Notes: generated from the sequence alone by a model not told the origin. A stretch of 64,000 nt of DNA from CAUZIZ01 sp965219855 (GCA_965219855.1 CBDCOR010000022.1:124001-188000); one strand, 5' to 3'. Positions 34,149 through 50,906 are shown, numbered from the stretch's first letter. Numbers and translations: made by a program.

Positions 34149-34610
34149 TTGATCCGAGTACTTGACATCTCTGCGGACAAACGGATGCGGGAGCAAGAGC
34201 GGTCTGCGCTGAACCGGTTTTTCACACGAGGATTTCCTCATCCTGAGGTAGTATCCGTTTACCTGTTCGGCAGCCATGCCGAGGGAAGAGCTCACAACCA
34301 AAGTGACGTAGACCTCGGAGTCCTACTCGATACCCATCGAATGCCTACCGCCCGAGAGCGCTTCGAGGCCCGGGTCAGGCTGGGAAGCGAGTTGTCGAGC
34401 GTACTTGGTGAGAATCAGATCGACCTCTTGATTCTCAACGACATCCCTCCCCTGCTGGGCAAAAAGATCGTCTGTGCCGGTATCCAGATCTTCTGCTCAG
34501 CGCCCGAGAAGGACCTGGCCTTTGTACGCGACGTCCAGCTCAAGGCGGCCGACCTCCAGCCTTTTCTCCAGAGAATGAGGAAACTGAAACTTGAGGCGCT
34601 GACACGGTGA
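34149..34610 (+). CDS. mntA: MntA-type nucleotidyltransferase antitoxin
   Basis: 153 residues from TTG at 34149; an ATG at 34185 (141 residues) is also possible and nearer the family length. YLFGSHAEGRAHNQSDVDLG is the MNT motif GSxAxGxxxxxSDxDL with both metal Asp. In the known MntA-HepT pair this enzyme adds AMP units to the toxin and so inactivates it. The stop overlaps the hepT GTG as GTGA. Confidence 0.88.
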   Translation: MIRVLDISADKRMREQERSALNRFFTRGFPHPEVVSVYLFGSHAEGRAHNQSDVDLGVLLDTHRMPTARERFEARVRLGSELSSVLGENQIDLLILNDIPPLLGKKIVCAGIQIFCSAPEKDLAFVRDVQLKAADLQPFLQRMRKLKLEALTR

Positions 34611-35020
34611 CGCACCTGGTCGAGAGACTCGCTCAGCTGCGGCGCCACCTGGATCACCTGCACAAACTCAGGCCGCGAGTCAGCAGCGCGTCTTTGGCCG
34701 AAGATCTATCTCTTCACAACGACGTCTTGTTCTCCCTGTTGACCGTATGCCAGCTCGTCATCAACATCTCGGGGGAACTGTGTGCGCGACGGGGACTCCC
34801 CTTCGAAGATTACGCTGGAGCTATCCGAGGCCTCACGCAGGACCCATCCTTTCCTCCTACCCTGGTTGAAGAACTGGTGCGCCTGCCCGGGTTTCGCAAC
34901 ATTGTGATTCATGAATACGTCAGCCTGGACCTGGATCGTGTCGTCGAGGCACTCGATCGCCTCGGGCCGATCGAGCAGTTCGGCGAGATAGTCCGTGGGC
35001 TGGAAGCAGCCTCGGATTAA
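34607..35020 (+). CDS. hepT: HepT-type HEPN toxin
   Basis: 137 residues, all helical. The HEPN RNase motif RxxxxH is present: R97-N98 to H102 in FRNIVIHEY, followed by the conserved Tyr which, in the family, is the AMPylation site three residues after the His (H-E-Y here is two). Paired and overlapping with mntA. Intact. It sits between a kinase remnant and the one whole kinase gene. Confidence 0.88.
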   Translation: MTHLVERLAQLRRHLDHLHKLRPRVSSASLAEDLSLHNDVLFSLLTVCQLVINISGELCARRGLPFEDYAGAIRGLTQDPSFPPTLVEELVRLPGFRNIVIHEYVSLDLDRVVEALDRLGPIEQFGEIVRGLEAASD

Positions 35021-35063
35021 GGGAACCAGCCGGCGGACGCAGGTGGGAACCATCTGTTCGAGA

Positions 35064-35092
35064 TTGTCCTTCCAGACCCAAAGATCTAGTAT
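35064..35092 (+). promoter_or_regulatory. Promoter of the kinase gene (copy 2 of the shared promoter)
   Basis: -35 TTGTCC, 17-bp spacer, -10 TAGTAT. Start of transcription is expected near 35099, giving a short leader to the TTG at 35122. Confidence 0.7.
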
Positions 35093-35121
35093 TCGCTCGC
35101 CTCCAATTGTCGAGAGCCGCT

Positions 35122-37854
<2,733 letters not shown>

Positions 37855-37860
37855 CCTTAG

Positions 37861-37937
37861 GTGTTTCGGTCTCGGGGCCGAATAATTCTGCTTTTGAGCT
37901 CCAGATCGAAAGACGGTGGCCTGGAGACCGCCGCTAC
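37861..37937. repeat. Palindromic repeat A, copy 5
   Basis: A diverged copy: GTGTTTCGGTCTCGGGGCC at one end, a weak centre, GGCCTGGAGACCGCCGCTAC at the other. It lies 7 nt after the kinase stop and directly next to the receptor remnant. Confidence 0.75.
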
Positions 37938-38155
37938 TGCGAGGGGAGAAATAGCTCCACTTGGCCTCGTAGCAGCCGCGCCCCGGGAGATTCTCAAACG
38001 GGACCGCCAAACCCGTGGAGCCTTGCCACTGGGCGATGTCGAAGTCCCTGGGCATCAACTGTACTGGATCGATCCGATTGCTGGCCCGGCTGTAGTCAAA
38101 GGCACAGTACTGGTAGTCGGCGGGGAACCTGCCGTCGGGCGAGCCCTCATACTAG

Positions 38156-40026
38156 ACCCAAAAGAAGTGGATGAAAGTGGACTAAACCACATGTAAACAC
38201 CTGAAATGCCAGACCTGACGGGTATTCTGGGGTTGTCAAAGAAACTTCAGAACAAGCCGAAAGGAGGCATTTCAGGTGAAGAAAAAGGATAGCGCAATCA
38301 TCCGCAAACGGGAAGCAGAGGTTGCTCAGCGATTGAGCCCCAGCTGGAACGGTCAAGACCCGAAACCGGTGCTCTCGCCCGAGGTCATCAGCTACGAGGT
38401 CTCGGAGAAAACGGGTGCGGTCAGTTACGGTGGTCTGGGGCTGCTGCAGCAGGTGGTGAAGTGGAGTGGGCTGGGGAAAGCCATTGACCAGGCGGTGACG
38501 CTGCTCAAACGCCACCAACCGTACCACGAATCGGACCACGTCCTGAGCCTGATCTACAACGTGGCCACGGGCGGGACCCGCTATCAGGATATTGAACTGC
38601 GACGTCAGAGTGTGAGTTTCCTGGAGGCGGTGGGAGCCGAGAAGATCCCCGCCCCCAGCACGGCCGGAGACTTTGTGCGCCGCTTTGACGCGCCCGACGT
38701 GGTGGATCTGATGGAAGCCGTCAATGCCAGCCGCCTCAAGGTCTGGGCCCAACAACCGGCCCGTTTCTTCCAACGGGCGGAGATCGACGTGGATGGGACG
38801 ATGGCCCCCACGAGCGGCGAATGCAAGGAAGGGATGGAGATCAGCTACGACGGGCAGTGGGGCTATGCGCCGCTGATCGTGACGCTGGCCAATACGGGAG
38901 AGGTGCTCTATGCGGTCAACCGCTCGGGCAACCGTCCCTCTCATGAGGGAGCGGCCGAATGGCTGGATCGGAGTATCGAGCTGGTTCGAGAGGCGGGTTT
39001 TCGGAAGGTGCGCCTGCGCGGGGACACGGATTTTTCGCTGACGGCTCATTTTGACCGTTGGACGGAGGCGGGCGTGGAGTTTGACTTCGGGATCGACGCC
39101 CATCCGAGCTTCGTCAAGTGGGCGGAGGCGTTGCCAGAAGCGAGATGGAAAGAGCTGGGGCGCCCCAGCCAGGGGAAAGGAAAAGGGAAGAAGCGGCGCC
39201 AGCGGCGGGACAAAGTGAAGCCGGAGATTGTCAAGAGACGCGGGTTCAAGACGCTGACGCTGGAACGGGAAGAGATTGCGGAGATCGACTACCGTCCGAG
39301 CAAAGCGAAGCGAACCTATCGGATGGTGATCTTGCGCAAGACGATCCTGGTCGAGAAAGGCCAGAAGCGGCTGCTGCCGCAGACGCGCTACCACTTTTAT
39401 GTCACCAATATCTCGGCCAGAACGTTGGGAACGGCGGGAGTCGTACGGGAAAACAACCGGCGCTGCAACCAGGAGAACGTCATTGAACAACTCAAGAACG
39501 GAGTCGAGGCCCTGCGGATGCCCTCGGATACGCTGGTAGCCAACTGGGCCTATCTGGTGATTGCGGCTCAAGCCTGGAATCTGAAGGCCTGGATGGGGTT
39601 GGTGCTGCCGGCGCGACTGCAAGCCCGAGAGCTGGTGAAGATGGAGTATCGCCGTTTCCTGCGAGAGGTCATTGAAATGCCCTGCCAGATTTTGCGCAGG
39701 GGCCGACAGTTGGTCTATCGGCTGCTGGATGTCAATGGTTGGAGCCGTCTTCTCTTGGAAGGCAGTAAGTGGTTGAAACACCGGCCAGCTACCTGAAACT
39801 GAAAGGAGATAAAGTAGCTCCGAGGGTCGCCAGAGCTGGGGCGAGGTGTCTCTACAAACGCCCCCCAAGAGGGCAGAATCGTTTTCCCTGAGCGATCGGC
39901 GTGGAGGACAGCTGAACACGTGCCTGTTCTGAGTGACTTCGCGCCGAAATTTAGAATTTAGGTCTCCAAAATGGCTCCTCGGAGCCGACAAAGGGGTCTA
40001 TTTTCGAACTTGCGCTTATTTTGGGA
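38156..40026 (+). mobile_element. IS1380-family insertion sequence
   Basis: 1,871 bp with imperfect ends (ACCCAAAAGAAGTG against TCCCAAAATAAGCG read inward) and a CTAG duplication at 38152-38155 and 40027-40030. It interrupts the receptor remnant after the codons for PRPP. The 230 bp after the transposase show no gene. Confidence 0.85.
38276..39796 (+). CDS. IS1380-family transposase
   Basis: 506 residues from a GTG with AAGGAGG 8 nt before it. DDE residues sit in RAEIDVDGTMAPTSGECKEG (first Asp), RLRGDTDFSLTAHFDRW (second) and NRRCNQENVIEQLKNGVEAL (Glu), as in IS1380/IS4-group enzymes. The frame is intact. Confidence 0.93.
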   Translation: MKKKDSAIIRKREAEVAQRLSPSWNGQDPKPVLSPEVISYEVSEKTGAVSYGGLGLLQQVVKWSGLGKAIDQAVTLLKRHQPYHESDHVLSLIYNVATGGTRYQDIELRRQSVSFLEAVGAEKIPAPSTAGDFVRRFDAPDVVDLMEAVNASRLKVWAQQPARFFQRAEIDVDGTMAPTSGECKEGMEISYDGQWGYAPLIVTLANTGEVLYAVNRSGNRPSHEGAAEWLDRSIELVREAGFRKVRLRGDTDFSLTAHFDRWTEAGVEFDFGIDAHPSFVKWAEALPEARWKELGRPSQGKGKGKKRRQRRDKVKPEIVKRRGFKTLTLEREEIAEIDYRPSKAKRTYRMVILRKTILVEKGQKRLLPQTRYHFYVTNISARTLGTAGVVRENNRRCNQENVIEQLKNGVEALRMPSDTLVANWAYLVIAAQAWNLKAWMGLVLPARLQARELVKMEYRRFLREVIEMPCQILRRGRQLVYRLLDVNGWSRLLLEGSKWLKHRPAT

Positions 40027-40414
40027 CTAGGGCGGTCGCGGCTGCTCCCACCTTAAGCCCAGGTTCAGGGTAAGGTTGAGTCCTACCTTCCAGTCGTCGT
40101 TGATGAAGGCGTTATAGTGGGACTGATTGAATCGTCCGTAGGAATAGCCAAGACCGAGGTTGTTACCTACCACCCAATTCGGCAGTCCCAGCATGAAGTC
40201 GGCCCAGGGTTCGCCGAAGTCGGAACCGCTGATCGTGCCGTCCAAGTTTCGCAGGATCTGTCCAGTGGCGTAGCCGTCATAGAGATCCTGGCCGCCACCG
40301 TAGACCACGTTTTCTGAGAACGTCACGTCCAGGTTGCGAGTGTGTTCAGCGCCGAACTTCAGATAGAGGATAGGGGATCCGAGAAAGGGACAGACTGGTT
40401 CTGTTTCTTCGGGA

Positions 40415-40443
40415 TTGCCCTCAGGTCGTCAGAGATTTAGTAT
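40415..40443 (+). promoter_or_regulatory. Promoter of the second kinase gene (copy 3)
   Basis: -35 TTGCCC, 17-bp spacer, -10 TAGTAT. The open frame extends to a TTG at 40444, but that lies right after the -10 box, so the TTG at 40480 with GGGAG before it is the better start. Confidence 0.7.
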
Positions 40444-40909
40444 TTGCTCAGCAGATTGCCATCCAGTCTGGGAGTCGCCTTGATAGGCCAAACCTTCAAC
40501 CACTACGAGATCACCGAGAAGCTGGGCGAAGGGGGGATGGGTGCGGTTTATCGTGCCACGGACACTCGTCTGGGGCGTGAGGTGGCGCTGAAGATACTGC
40601 CCGAGAAGTTTGTCCGAGATCGGCAGCGAATGGGCCGCTTCCAGAGAGAAGCCGAAGTGCTGGCTTCGCTGAATCATCCTCACATCAACATCGTTCATGC
40701 GCTGGAGGAATCGGACGGCGTGCGTGCGCTGGTGCTGGAGCTGGTGGAGGGCCCAACCCTGGCGGAGCGGATTGCAGAAGGTCCGATTCCGGTGGAGGAG
40801 ACACTCCGAATGGCCTTGGAGATCGCGCAGGCTCTGGAGGCGGCTCACGAGAATGGCGTGATTCACCGGGACCTGAAACCGGCCAATGTGAAGATCACGC
40901 CGGAGGGTG

Positions 40910-40940
<31 letters not shown>

Positions 40941-43052
40941 GGCGCTGGAGACCGAGGTCTCGGAGCGGGAGCTGGCGAACTCGCCGACGCTGACGATGGA
41001 GGCGACACAGGCGGGGATGGTCCTGGCGACGGCGGCCTACATGAGTCCGGAGCAAGCCCGTGGAAGGCCCGTAGACAAGCGGACCGACATCTGGTCCTTC
41101 GGTCTGGTGCTGTTCGAGATATTGACCGGTCAGGGGATGTATGCGGGCAAGAGCTTCACCGAGACGATTGCCGCGGTAATTCATCAGGAACCGAGTCTGG
41201 ACGAGCTGCCGACCGAGACTCCGAGGAAGATCCAGGAGCTGCTGGAGCGATGTCTCCGCAAGGACCCCAGCATGCGGCTGCGGGATATGGGGGATGCTCG
41301 TATCGCGATCCAGGAATGCCTCACTGGACCCATAAGGGCGGTGGAGGAAGCACTTCTTCCCGCACCGATGGGACACAGCTGGCAGCGTCTGGTCCCCTGG
41401 GCGGCGGTGCCGCTGCTGGCCCTACTGGCCTGGTCTCTCAGGCCTGATCCTCCGATCGAGAGGCCCGTAACCCGCTTTGAGATTCCAGCTGGCGAAGGGA
41501 GGGTGCTCTGGCACTACAATCGCCAGGGCATCGATCTGTCACCGGATGGAACACGGCTGGCCTTTGTTTCATCGTCGTCGGAACCCAACAAGGGAGTTCA
41601 GATCTATATCCAATCATTGGAGCAGTGGAACGTGGATGAGCTTGCCGATGGGATACAGCCTGTTTTTTCCCCAGATGGGAAATGGCTATTGGTAAGAGTG
41701 TCTTCCGACAAGACGTTGAAGAAATACCCTGTAGGGAGAGGACCGCCGACCACGGTCTGTGATTGCCAGGAATCCTACGGGGCGAGTTGGGGCTCTGACA
41801 ACTTCATTGTCTTTGCGTGTGAAGAGCTGGGCGGGCTCTGGCGAGTGTCGGGCTCGGGGGGAGACCCGGAGCGGATCACGGAGCCGGACAGGGCGGCGGG
41901 AGAGGTGAGTCATCGACTTCCACATGTGCTGCCGGGCGGTCGGGAGGTGCTCTTTACAGTGGTACTCCACAGCGGCCACCCAGATTGGAGCACGGCGCAA
42001 ATCGCCCTTCATTCCCTGGAGACTGGGAAGACGCAGGTCTTGATCGAAAATGGCTCTGATGGCCGATATGTGCCCACGGGACACCTGCTGTTCGCCCGGA
42101 AAGCAACCTTGATGGCGGCGCGCTTCGATCTGGAGAGCTTGAGGCTGACCGGTCCTTTCATACCTGTTCTGGAGGGAGTAAGTCAGGCCATCGACACGGG
42201 GGTTTTTCGCATGGAGACTGGCGCCGCGCAGTTTACCTTCTCCGCTTCCGGACCCCTGGCCTATATTAGCGGGTCGATTTTCCCCGAGATCGAGCGGGAG
42301 GTGTTGTGGGTGGATCGGAGGGGAACAGAAAAACCCACTGGGGTCCCGCCGAAAAAGTATTCGAAGGTTCGACTTTCTCCCGATAACGCCAGCTTGGCTA
42401 TGGATCCGAGAGGGGACATCTGGACCTACGATCTTGTTCGAGGCACATCGTCTCCCCAAACCACCGAAGGGTTGAACCGTTATCCGGTGTGGGCCTCGGA
42501 GGGAAGAAACCTCGCCTTCGGCTCCAATCGGGTCGGTCTGGATAGCATGTATCAAAAGTCTGTGGATGGCCTCAGCGAAGCCGAGCAGTTGCTCCCCGAC
42601 CAGCCTAGCCAATATCCGGGATCCTGGTCTGGGGATGGAACCAAGCTCGCCTTTGTGCAGGCGACAGAGGTAACCAATTGGGACATCGGGATCCTCCACA
42701 TGGGTCCCCCTCGCTCTGTCGAGCTTTTCTTGGTTCATCCGCAATTCAGGGAGTTTCACCCTGCCTTCTCACCTGATGGTCATTGGTTGGCCTACACGTC
42801 CAATGAGTCGGGTGAAAACCAGGTCTACGTTCGTCCCTATCCCGGCCCCGGAATAAGACAGATGATCTCCATCAACGGGGGTCTATCTCCGACCTGGGCA
42901 CGAGGGGGCAGGGAGTTGTTCTATCGTGAACCTTCCGAGAATGGACGCACCAAATGGATGATGGCGGTAGAAGTTACGATAAGTGGCAATCAGTTGTTTC
43001 CGGGTACTCCCATGCGACTGTTTGAGGAAAACTATAACTACAGCCGTCCCAT

Positions 43053-44368
43053 CAGTAGTGTCCCAACGTTTGGGCTTCTAATCTCTGTAAAGTATTAATG
43101 AGTAATATGTTAGAGAAGATAATGGGTGTTTCCGACTTGAAAGTGAGTGTACGCTCACGCCCTTCAGTTCATAAGGAGGGCGAGCATGTACACGGGCACG
43201 ACGATTTTTTCTCAGGTGATGCGGCATCTTCCCTGGCATCATTTTCATCGCATTGTTCAGCACTACGGAGGCGACTACAAGGTCAAGTCGTTCCGCTGTG
43301 CCGACCATTACCGGGTCATGGCCTTTGCACAGTTGACCTATCGCGAGAGCTTGCGCGATATCGAAGCCTGCCTACGGGCCATGAGATCCAAGCTCTTCCA
43401 CATGGGCATTCGCTCCACGGTCTCCCGCAACAATCTGTCCAATGCCAACGAGAGGCGCGACTGGCGCATCTATGCCGAGTTTGCCCAAGTGCTTATCGCC
43501 GAAGCGCGCCGCCTGTACACCGACGAGGACCTGGGAGTCGACCTGAACGCGACCGTCTATGCCTTGGACTCCACGACCATCGACCTGTGCCTCTCGGTCT
43601 TCCCCTGGGCGCGCTTCCGCCGTACCAAGGGGGCGATCAAACTGCATACCTTGCTCAACCTGCACGGCGCCATTCCCGAGTTCGTTCTGATCTCGGACGG
43701 AAAACTGCACGATGTCCACGCCTTGGACCACCTGATTCCTTGTCCCGGTGCCTACTACATCATGGATCGCGGATACCTGGATTTCGGGCGCCTGTACCGA
43801 CTCCATTCTGCCCGGTCGTTATTCGTGACCCGCGCCAAGGCCAACTTCAAGTTCCGCCGCCGCTACTCCCACCCGGTGGACAGAACGACGGGACTGATCT
43901 GCGACCAAACTGTCCTGCTGAGCACCTTCTATCCGGCCAAGGCCTACCCCGAACCTTTGCGTCGCATCAAGTTCTTCGACGTCACCACCGACCTGCGGCT
44001 AGTATTCCTCACCAACGACTTTGCTTCTCCCGCTCTGACTATTGCCCGGCTCTACAAGCTCCGCTGGCAGATCGAACTGTTCTTCAAATGGATCAAACAG
44101 CATCTCCGCATCAAGGCCTTTTACGGCACCAGTCCCAATGCCGTGAAAACACAAATCTGGATCGCCCTCAGTACCTACCTGCTCATCGCCATCATCCGCA
44201 AGCGCCTCTATCTCGAGTTGCCGCTCTACACAATTCTCCAGGTCCTGAGTGTCTCGCTCTTCGAGAAAACCCCAATTTTACAGGCCTTTCAGGACATGCA
44301 TTACATTACTCAGAATAGTGACATTCATAAACAGTTGATGTTATTCGACTAACGCTGGGACGCTACTG
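43053..44368 (+). mobile_element. IS4-family insertion sequence
   Basis: 1,316 bp. Ends CAGTAGTGTCCCAACG and, inverted, CAGTAGCGTCCCAGCG (14 of 16 match). A 9-bp duplication CCGTCCCAT flanks it at 43044-43052 and 44369-44377. It carries one intact transposase. The intact TSD shows simple insertion into the kinase gene. Confidence 0.92.
43186..44352 (+). CDS. IS4-family transposase
   Basis: 388 residues from the ATG at 43186 (AAGGAGGGCG before it). DUF4372-type N-terminus MYTGTTIFSQVMRHLPWHHF, then LTYRESLRDIEACL, YALDSTTIDLCLSVFPWARF (first Asp), YYIMDRGYLDFGRLYRL (second) and YKLRWQIELFFKWIKQHLRI (YREK-like Glu signature). Intact. Confidence 0.93.
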   Translation: MYTGTTIFSQVMRHLPWHHFHRIVQHYGGDYKVKSFRCADHYRVMAFAQLTYRESLRDIEACLRAMRSKLFHMGIRSTVSRNNLSNANERRDWRIYAEFAQVLIAEARRLYTDEDLGVDLNATVYALDSTTIDLCLSVFPWARFRRTKGAIKLHTLLNLHGAIPEFVLISDGKLHDVHALDHLIPCPGAYYIMDRGYLDFGRLYRLHSARSLFVTRAKANFKFRRRYSHPVDRTTGLICDQTVLLSTFYPAKAYPEPLRRIKFFDVTTDLRLVFLTNDFASPALTIARLYKLRWQIELFFKWIKQHLRIKAFYGTSPNAVKTQIWIALSTYLLIAIIRKRLYLELPLYTILQVLSVSLFEKTPILQAFQDMHYITQNSDIHKQLMLFD

Positions 44369-44551
44369 CCGTCCCATAAGAAGTTACGATGTGTCATCGG
44401 ACGGACAGAGCTTCCTGATGATCAGACGGGATAGGGAGCGGGAAATAGCCGTGGAGAACGATTACTACGGGTACAAGGTGAACCTCGTCCTCAACTGGTT
44501 CGAAGAGCTCAAGCGCCTGGTGCCCACCGAAAACTGAACAGGGAGTAGTAC

Positions 44552-44626
44552 GTGGCTTCGGTCTCCAGGCCGAAGAATCCTGCTTTCGGCCTCGTGGCTC
44601 GGACGGCGGCCTGGAGGCCACCGCTA
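44552..44626. repeat. Palindromic repeat A, copy 6, occupied by an intron
   Basis: GTGGCTTCGGTCTCCAGGCC at one end and GGCCTGGAGGCCACCGCTA at the other; group II intron copy 2 starts at the next base. It lies between the facing kinase and receptor genes. Confidence 0.9.
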
Positions 44627-45216
44627 GTGCGCCTGTGAAGGCGTTTGATCAGAAGGGTGAAAGTCCCTTCCAGGCTAACGTTACCGGCCTGAAGTCGACA
44701 GTGGTAACTGCGTTTCCGTGAGGAAGGGTGGAGAGCAACCTGAGACGAACGACCAATCCGTAACGCAAGTGAACTCGATTCGGCCAAGCCTGTCGGGGAG
44801 GGTCCTGGCAAAGCCCGAACCCTTGACCGCGCGACGGCCATCCCTCCGACCTGAACGGTCTGCCCGGGGGGATAGACGCGGCAAGTCACGGCGGTGAAGT
44901 AACGTGACAAAGCGACCGTGACGAAATGGCAATGCGGTGGTTGGAGATGGAGAGGTCGGAAGGTCAAACGAGATAAGCAGGGAGATCTGTCGGGTGAGGG
45001 ACGTGGACGACCCATCGTGAGAGCTCGCAGTGGGGGACGCTGCGTGAGCAATGGCCCAGGCCCGCGGTGCAGTATCGCCCGCCGAAGGGGAGCGAACCTG
45101 GCGATACCGGTGAGGTCGGTTGAAGCGGCTCGACAGAAGTCAGAGCTCCCATAGTAGCGGGGAAGCCGTGCAGCAAAACGCGGTGGAGCGAAGGGGAGCA
45201 GGAAGGTAGATGCGAA

Positions 45217-46575
45217 ATGACTAAATCGCGGAAACGTAACTCCGCCCAAAGGCGGGACTACATCCCGGTCACAGTGCCGTTTTCGGCTAGCCCGGCTGGA
45301 GAGCCCGCTGGCATCGAACAGTGGGCTCATCGCGCGGTTTGGACGGATCGCATGTTGGAGACACTTTTGAAAGGAAAGGTGAGAGGAGGGAAATGGCACA
45401 CGCTGATCGATAAGGTGTTTTGCAGCCGGAACCTTTCCAGCTCGGCCGAGAAGGTCTTGGGCAGGAAAGGAGCGGCGGGAGTGGACCGGCAAACGTGGGG
45501 GGATTTCGCCGAACACGAGCGGGAGGAACTCGAATGGTTGCAGGAAGAACTGCGTGAGGGGACCTATCGTCCGGCAGCGGTGCTGCGGAGGTGGATTCCC
45601 AAAACAGGCAGTTCGGAAAAGCGACCGCTGGGGATTCCGACCGTGCGGGATCGAGTCGTGCAAACGGCTTTGGTCCACGGGATCGAGCCGATTCTGGAGG
45701 CCACGTTCCATGATCGAAGCTACGGCTTTCGTCATGGGCGAGGGTGCCACGGCGCACTGCGGTACGTCGAAGAGCTGCTCGAAGCCGGTTATGTGTATGT
45801 CGTCGACGCGGATCTGAAGGGTTACTTCGATACGATCCCGAAAGATCGACTGTTGGACCTGATCCAACAGAAGATATCGGATCGCCGCGTGCTGGGCCTG
45901 GTTCAGCTGTTTCTGAATCAGGGGATACTGGAAGAGCTGCGTAAGTGGATTCCGGAAGCCGGAGTCCCCCAAGGCGCCGTTCTTTCTCCGGTGTTGTCGA
46001 ATGCCTACCTCAATCCCCTGGACCATCGGATGGCCGATCTGGGCTTCCAGATGGTGCGCTACGCGGATGACTTTATCCTGCTGTGTCGCGCACCCGAGGA
46101 GGCTGAAGCGGCCCTGGCCGAAGGGCGGGACTGGGTGGAGGACAACGGGCTGAGACTGCATCCCGAGAAGACACACATCGTGGACTCGCGAGAGAAGAGC
46201 TTTTCGTTCTTGGGCGATTCGTTCCGAGGCCGTTTTCGGTTTCCACGAGCGAAGAGCCACCGAAAGTTCGTCGAGCGCATTCACGAGCTGACGCCGCGCA
46301 AGTCGGGCGACTCGCTGGAGGTCATCCTCCAGCGGCTCAATCGCTCGACGCAAGGCTGGTTCAACTACTTCCGGCACTGTCATTGGAACATCTTCAAGGA
46401 CTACGACGGTCTGATCCGTCGTCGTTTGCGACGCCTGCTTCTGAAGCGCAACCGGAAGAATAGAAAACGCCTCTGTCGAAATCACCGTTGGCCCAACGCC
46501 TTCTTTACGGATCATGGGTTCACGAGCCTGACTGACGCCCATATCCGTTTCGTCCAATCCATAGGAACCTACTGA
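45217..46575 (+). CDS. ltrA: Group II intron reverse transcriptase/maturase (copy 2)
   Basis: 452 residues, identical to the copy at 30636-31994 except Val287 to Ile just after YADD (G to A at 46075). All reverse transcriptase blocks and the maturase part are present. Both introns are therefore likely to be mobile. Confidence 0.95.
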   Translation: MTKSRKRNSAQRRDYIPVTVPFSASPAGEPAGIEQWAHRAVWTDRMLETLLKGKVRGGKWHTLIDKVFCSRNLSSSAEKVLGRKGAAGVDRQTWGDFAEHEREELEWLQEELREGTYRPAAVLRRWIPKTGSSEKRPLGIPTVRDRVVQTALVHGIEPILEATFHDRSYGFRHGRGCHGALRYVEELLEAGYVYVVDADLKGYFDTIPKDRLLDLIQQKISDRRVLGLVQLFLNQGILEELRKWIPEAGVPQGAVLSPVLSNAYLNPLDHRMADLGFQMVRYADDFILLCRAPEEAEAALAEGRDWVEDNGLRLHPEKTHIVDSREKSFSFLGDSFRGRFRFPRAKSHRKFVERIHELTPRKSGDSLEVILQRLNRSTQGWFNYFRHCHWNIFKDYDGLIRRRLRRLLLKRNRKNRKRLCRNHRWPNAFFTDHGFTSLTDAHIRFVQSIGTY

Positions 46576-46580
46576 CTGGA

Positions 46581-46613
46581 GAGCTGTATGCGGGAGAATC
46601 GCACGTGCAGTTC
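46581..46613 (+). ncRNA. Group II intron domain V (copy 2)
   Basis: Same hairpin as at 32000-32032: GAGCTGTATGCGGGAG, GAATCGCACGTGCAGTTC counted overlapping at the G. Confidence 0.8.
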
Positions 46614-46659
46614 GGAGGGAGGGGAGCCGGGTGACCGTGCTTCCCTACCCTATCCGCGG

Positions 46660-50254
<3,595 letters not shown>

Positions 50255-50271
50255 CAAGCCTCCAGAAATGT

Positions 50272-50286
50272 GGGGGGGGGGGGGGG
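50272..50286. promoter_or_regulatory. Run of 15 G just upstream of the receptor gene
   Basis: On the receptor's strand this is 15 consecutive C, 17 nt before the ATG at 50254, so in the 5' leader or core promoter. Such tracts change length by slippage and can switch expression. The rest of 50287-50548 shows no gene. Confidence 0.75.
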
Positions 50287-50548
50287 CAGCAACTGCGAAA
50301 CCCAGACGTCTATTGTGGCCGTACGAAGATACTGTAAGCACATTAGTCGACTTCAGTCTTGAGAGTCAACGCAGTCCGAGATAGGCAAGTCGCATGCCAA
50401 ATCTTGTCCGATGCGGCGTGCAGGCTCAGATCGCTCGTAACTTGTTCACTGTGAAGAAGAAGGTAGCCGAACCGTAAGCTGGGCTTTGAGGCAGAAAACG
50501 AGACAGAAAGGTCTGAAGGCTATCCCTTTGGATAGTTGAAGTATCCCA

Positions 50549-50906
50549 TCAAATAGTCCTACCAGCTATCGGCCAGATCTTGAATCCGGAATGTTCGAAG
50601 TGACGATCGAGGAATTGATCCCTTCGGAGGTACCGCGCCAGAAAAGCTCCAGTGTCGACAAACGTCACTCACTGGCACCCTACAGATACTCGTCATGGCG
50701 GAGAGAAAGATCACTCGGTGCCTCATCTTGATAGACACCGGCATCACTGAAAAGCGGTCTCTTCGAGAACTGAGAGCTACTTCGTTCTCAAGTGCTGCCT
50801 CGAGGGACTCGCGAATCAACTGGCCCAGTGAGATTCCCCTTTTCCGCGCCAAGTGGCGAGCCCGTCCTTTGAGTTGGTCGGGCAGCATCACAGTAGTCCA
50901 TGTCAT
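50549..50906 (-). pseudogene. Decayed RHH antitoxin / PIN toxin pair
   Basis: The antitoxin starts at 50906 (MTWTTVMLPDQLKGRARHLA, then GISLGQLIRESLEAALENE). One base is missing near 50754: in the next frame it continues PLFSDAGVYQDEAPSDLSLR to HDEYL and a stop at 50680. The toxin from a GTG at 50668 reads TFVDTGAFLARYLRRDQ and then jumps to DRHFEHSGFKIWP, the normal end of a PIN protein, so ~80 residues are deleted. Both genes are dead. Confidence 0.75.

Larger units (their letters stand above)
37938..40372 (-). pseudogene. Middle part of an Oar-like receptor, split by an IS1380 element
   Basis: Two pieces that rejoin if the IS is removed. 40372-40027 encodes YLKFGAEHTRNLDVTFSENV to LNLGLRWEQPRPP. 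38155-37938 continues with GSPDGRFPADYQYCAFD, then RIDPVQLMPRDFDIAQWQG and YEAKWSYFSPR. They match the receptor at 46660-50254 closely. Both ends of the gene are lost: the 5' side stops near 40372, and the 3' side runs into palindromic repeat A. Confidence 0.85.
44627..46653 (+). mobile_element. Group II intron, copy 2
   Basis: 2,027 nt, nearly identical to 30046-32072. It ends 6 nt before the stop codon of the receptor gene, which faces it. After removing it, the junction reads GCTA then CCGCGGTCAG, close to the empty site of the first locus (GCTACGGTCAG). Confidence 0.92.

Noticed and set aside
38147..38196. Possible coding continuation of the 37861-38196 plus-strand frame
   Set aside because: The plus frame is a shadow of receptor remnant sequence; the minus strand matches the receptor residue by residue.
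38147..39991. 614-residue open frame antisense to the IS1380 transposase
   Set aside because: Shadow of the clear transposase gene; composition is odd and it crosses both IS ends.
40444..40479. TTG at 40444 as start of the second kinase
   Set aside because: It directly follows the -10 box of the shared promoter; the TTG at 40480 aligns with all paralogs.
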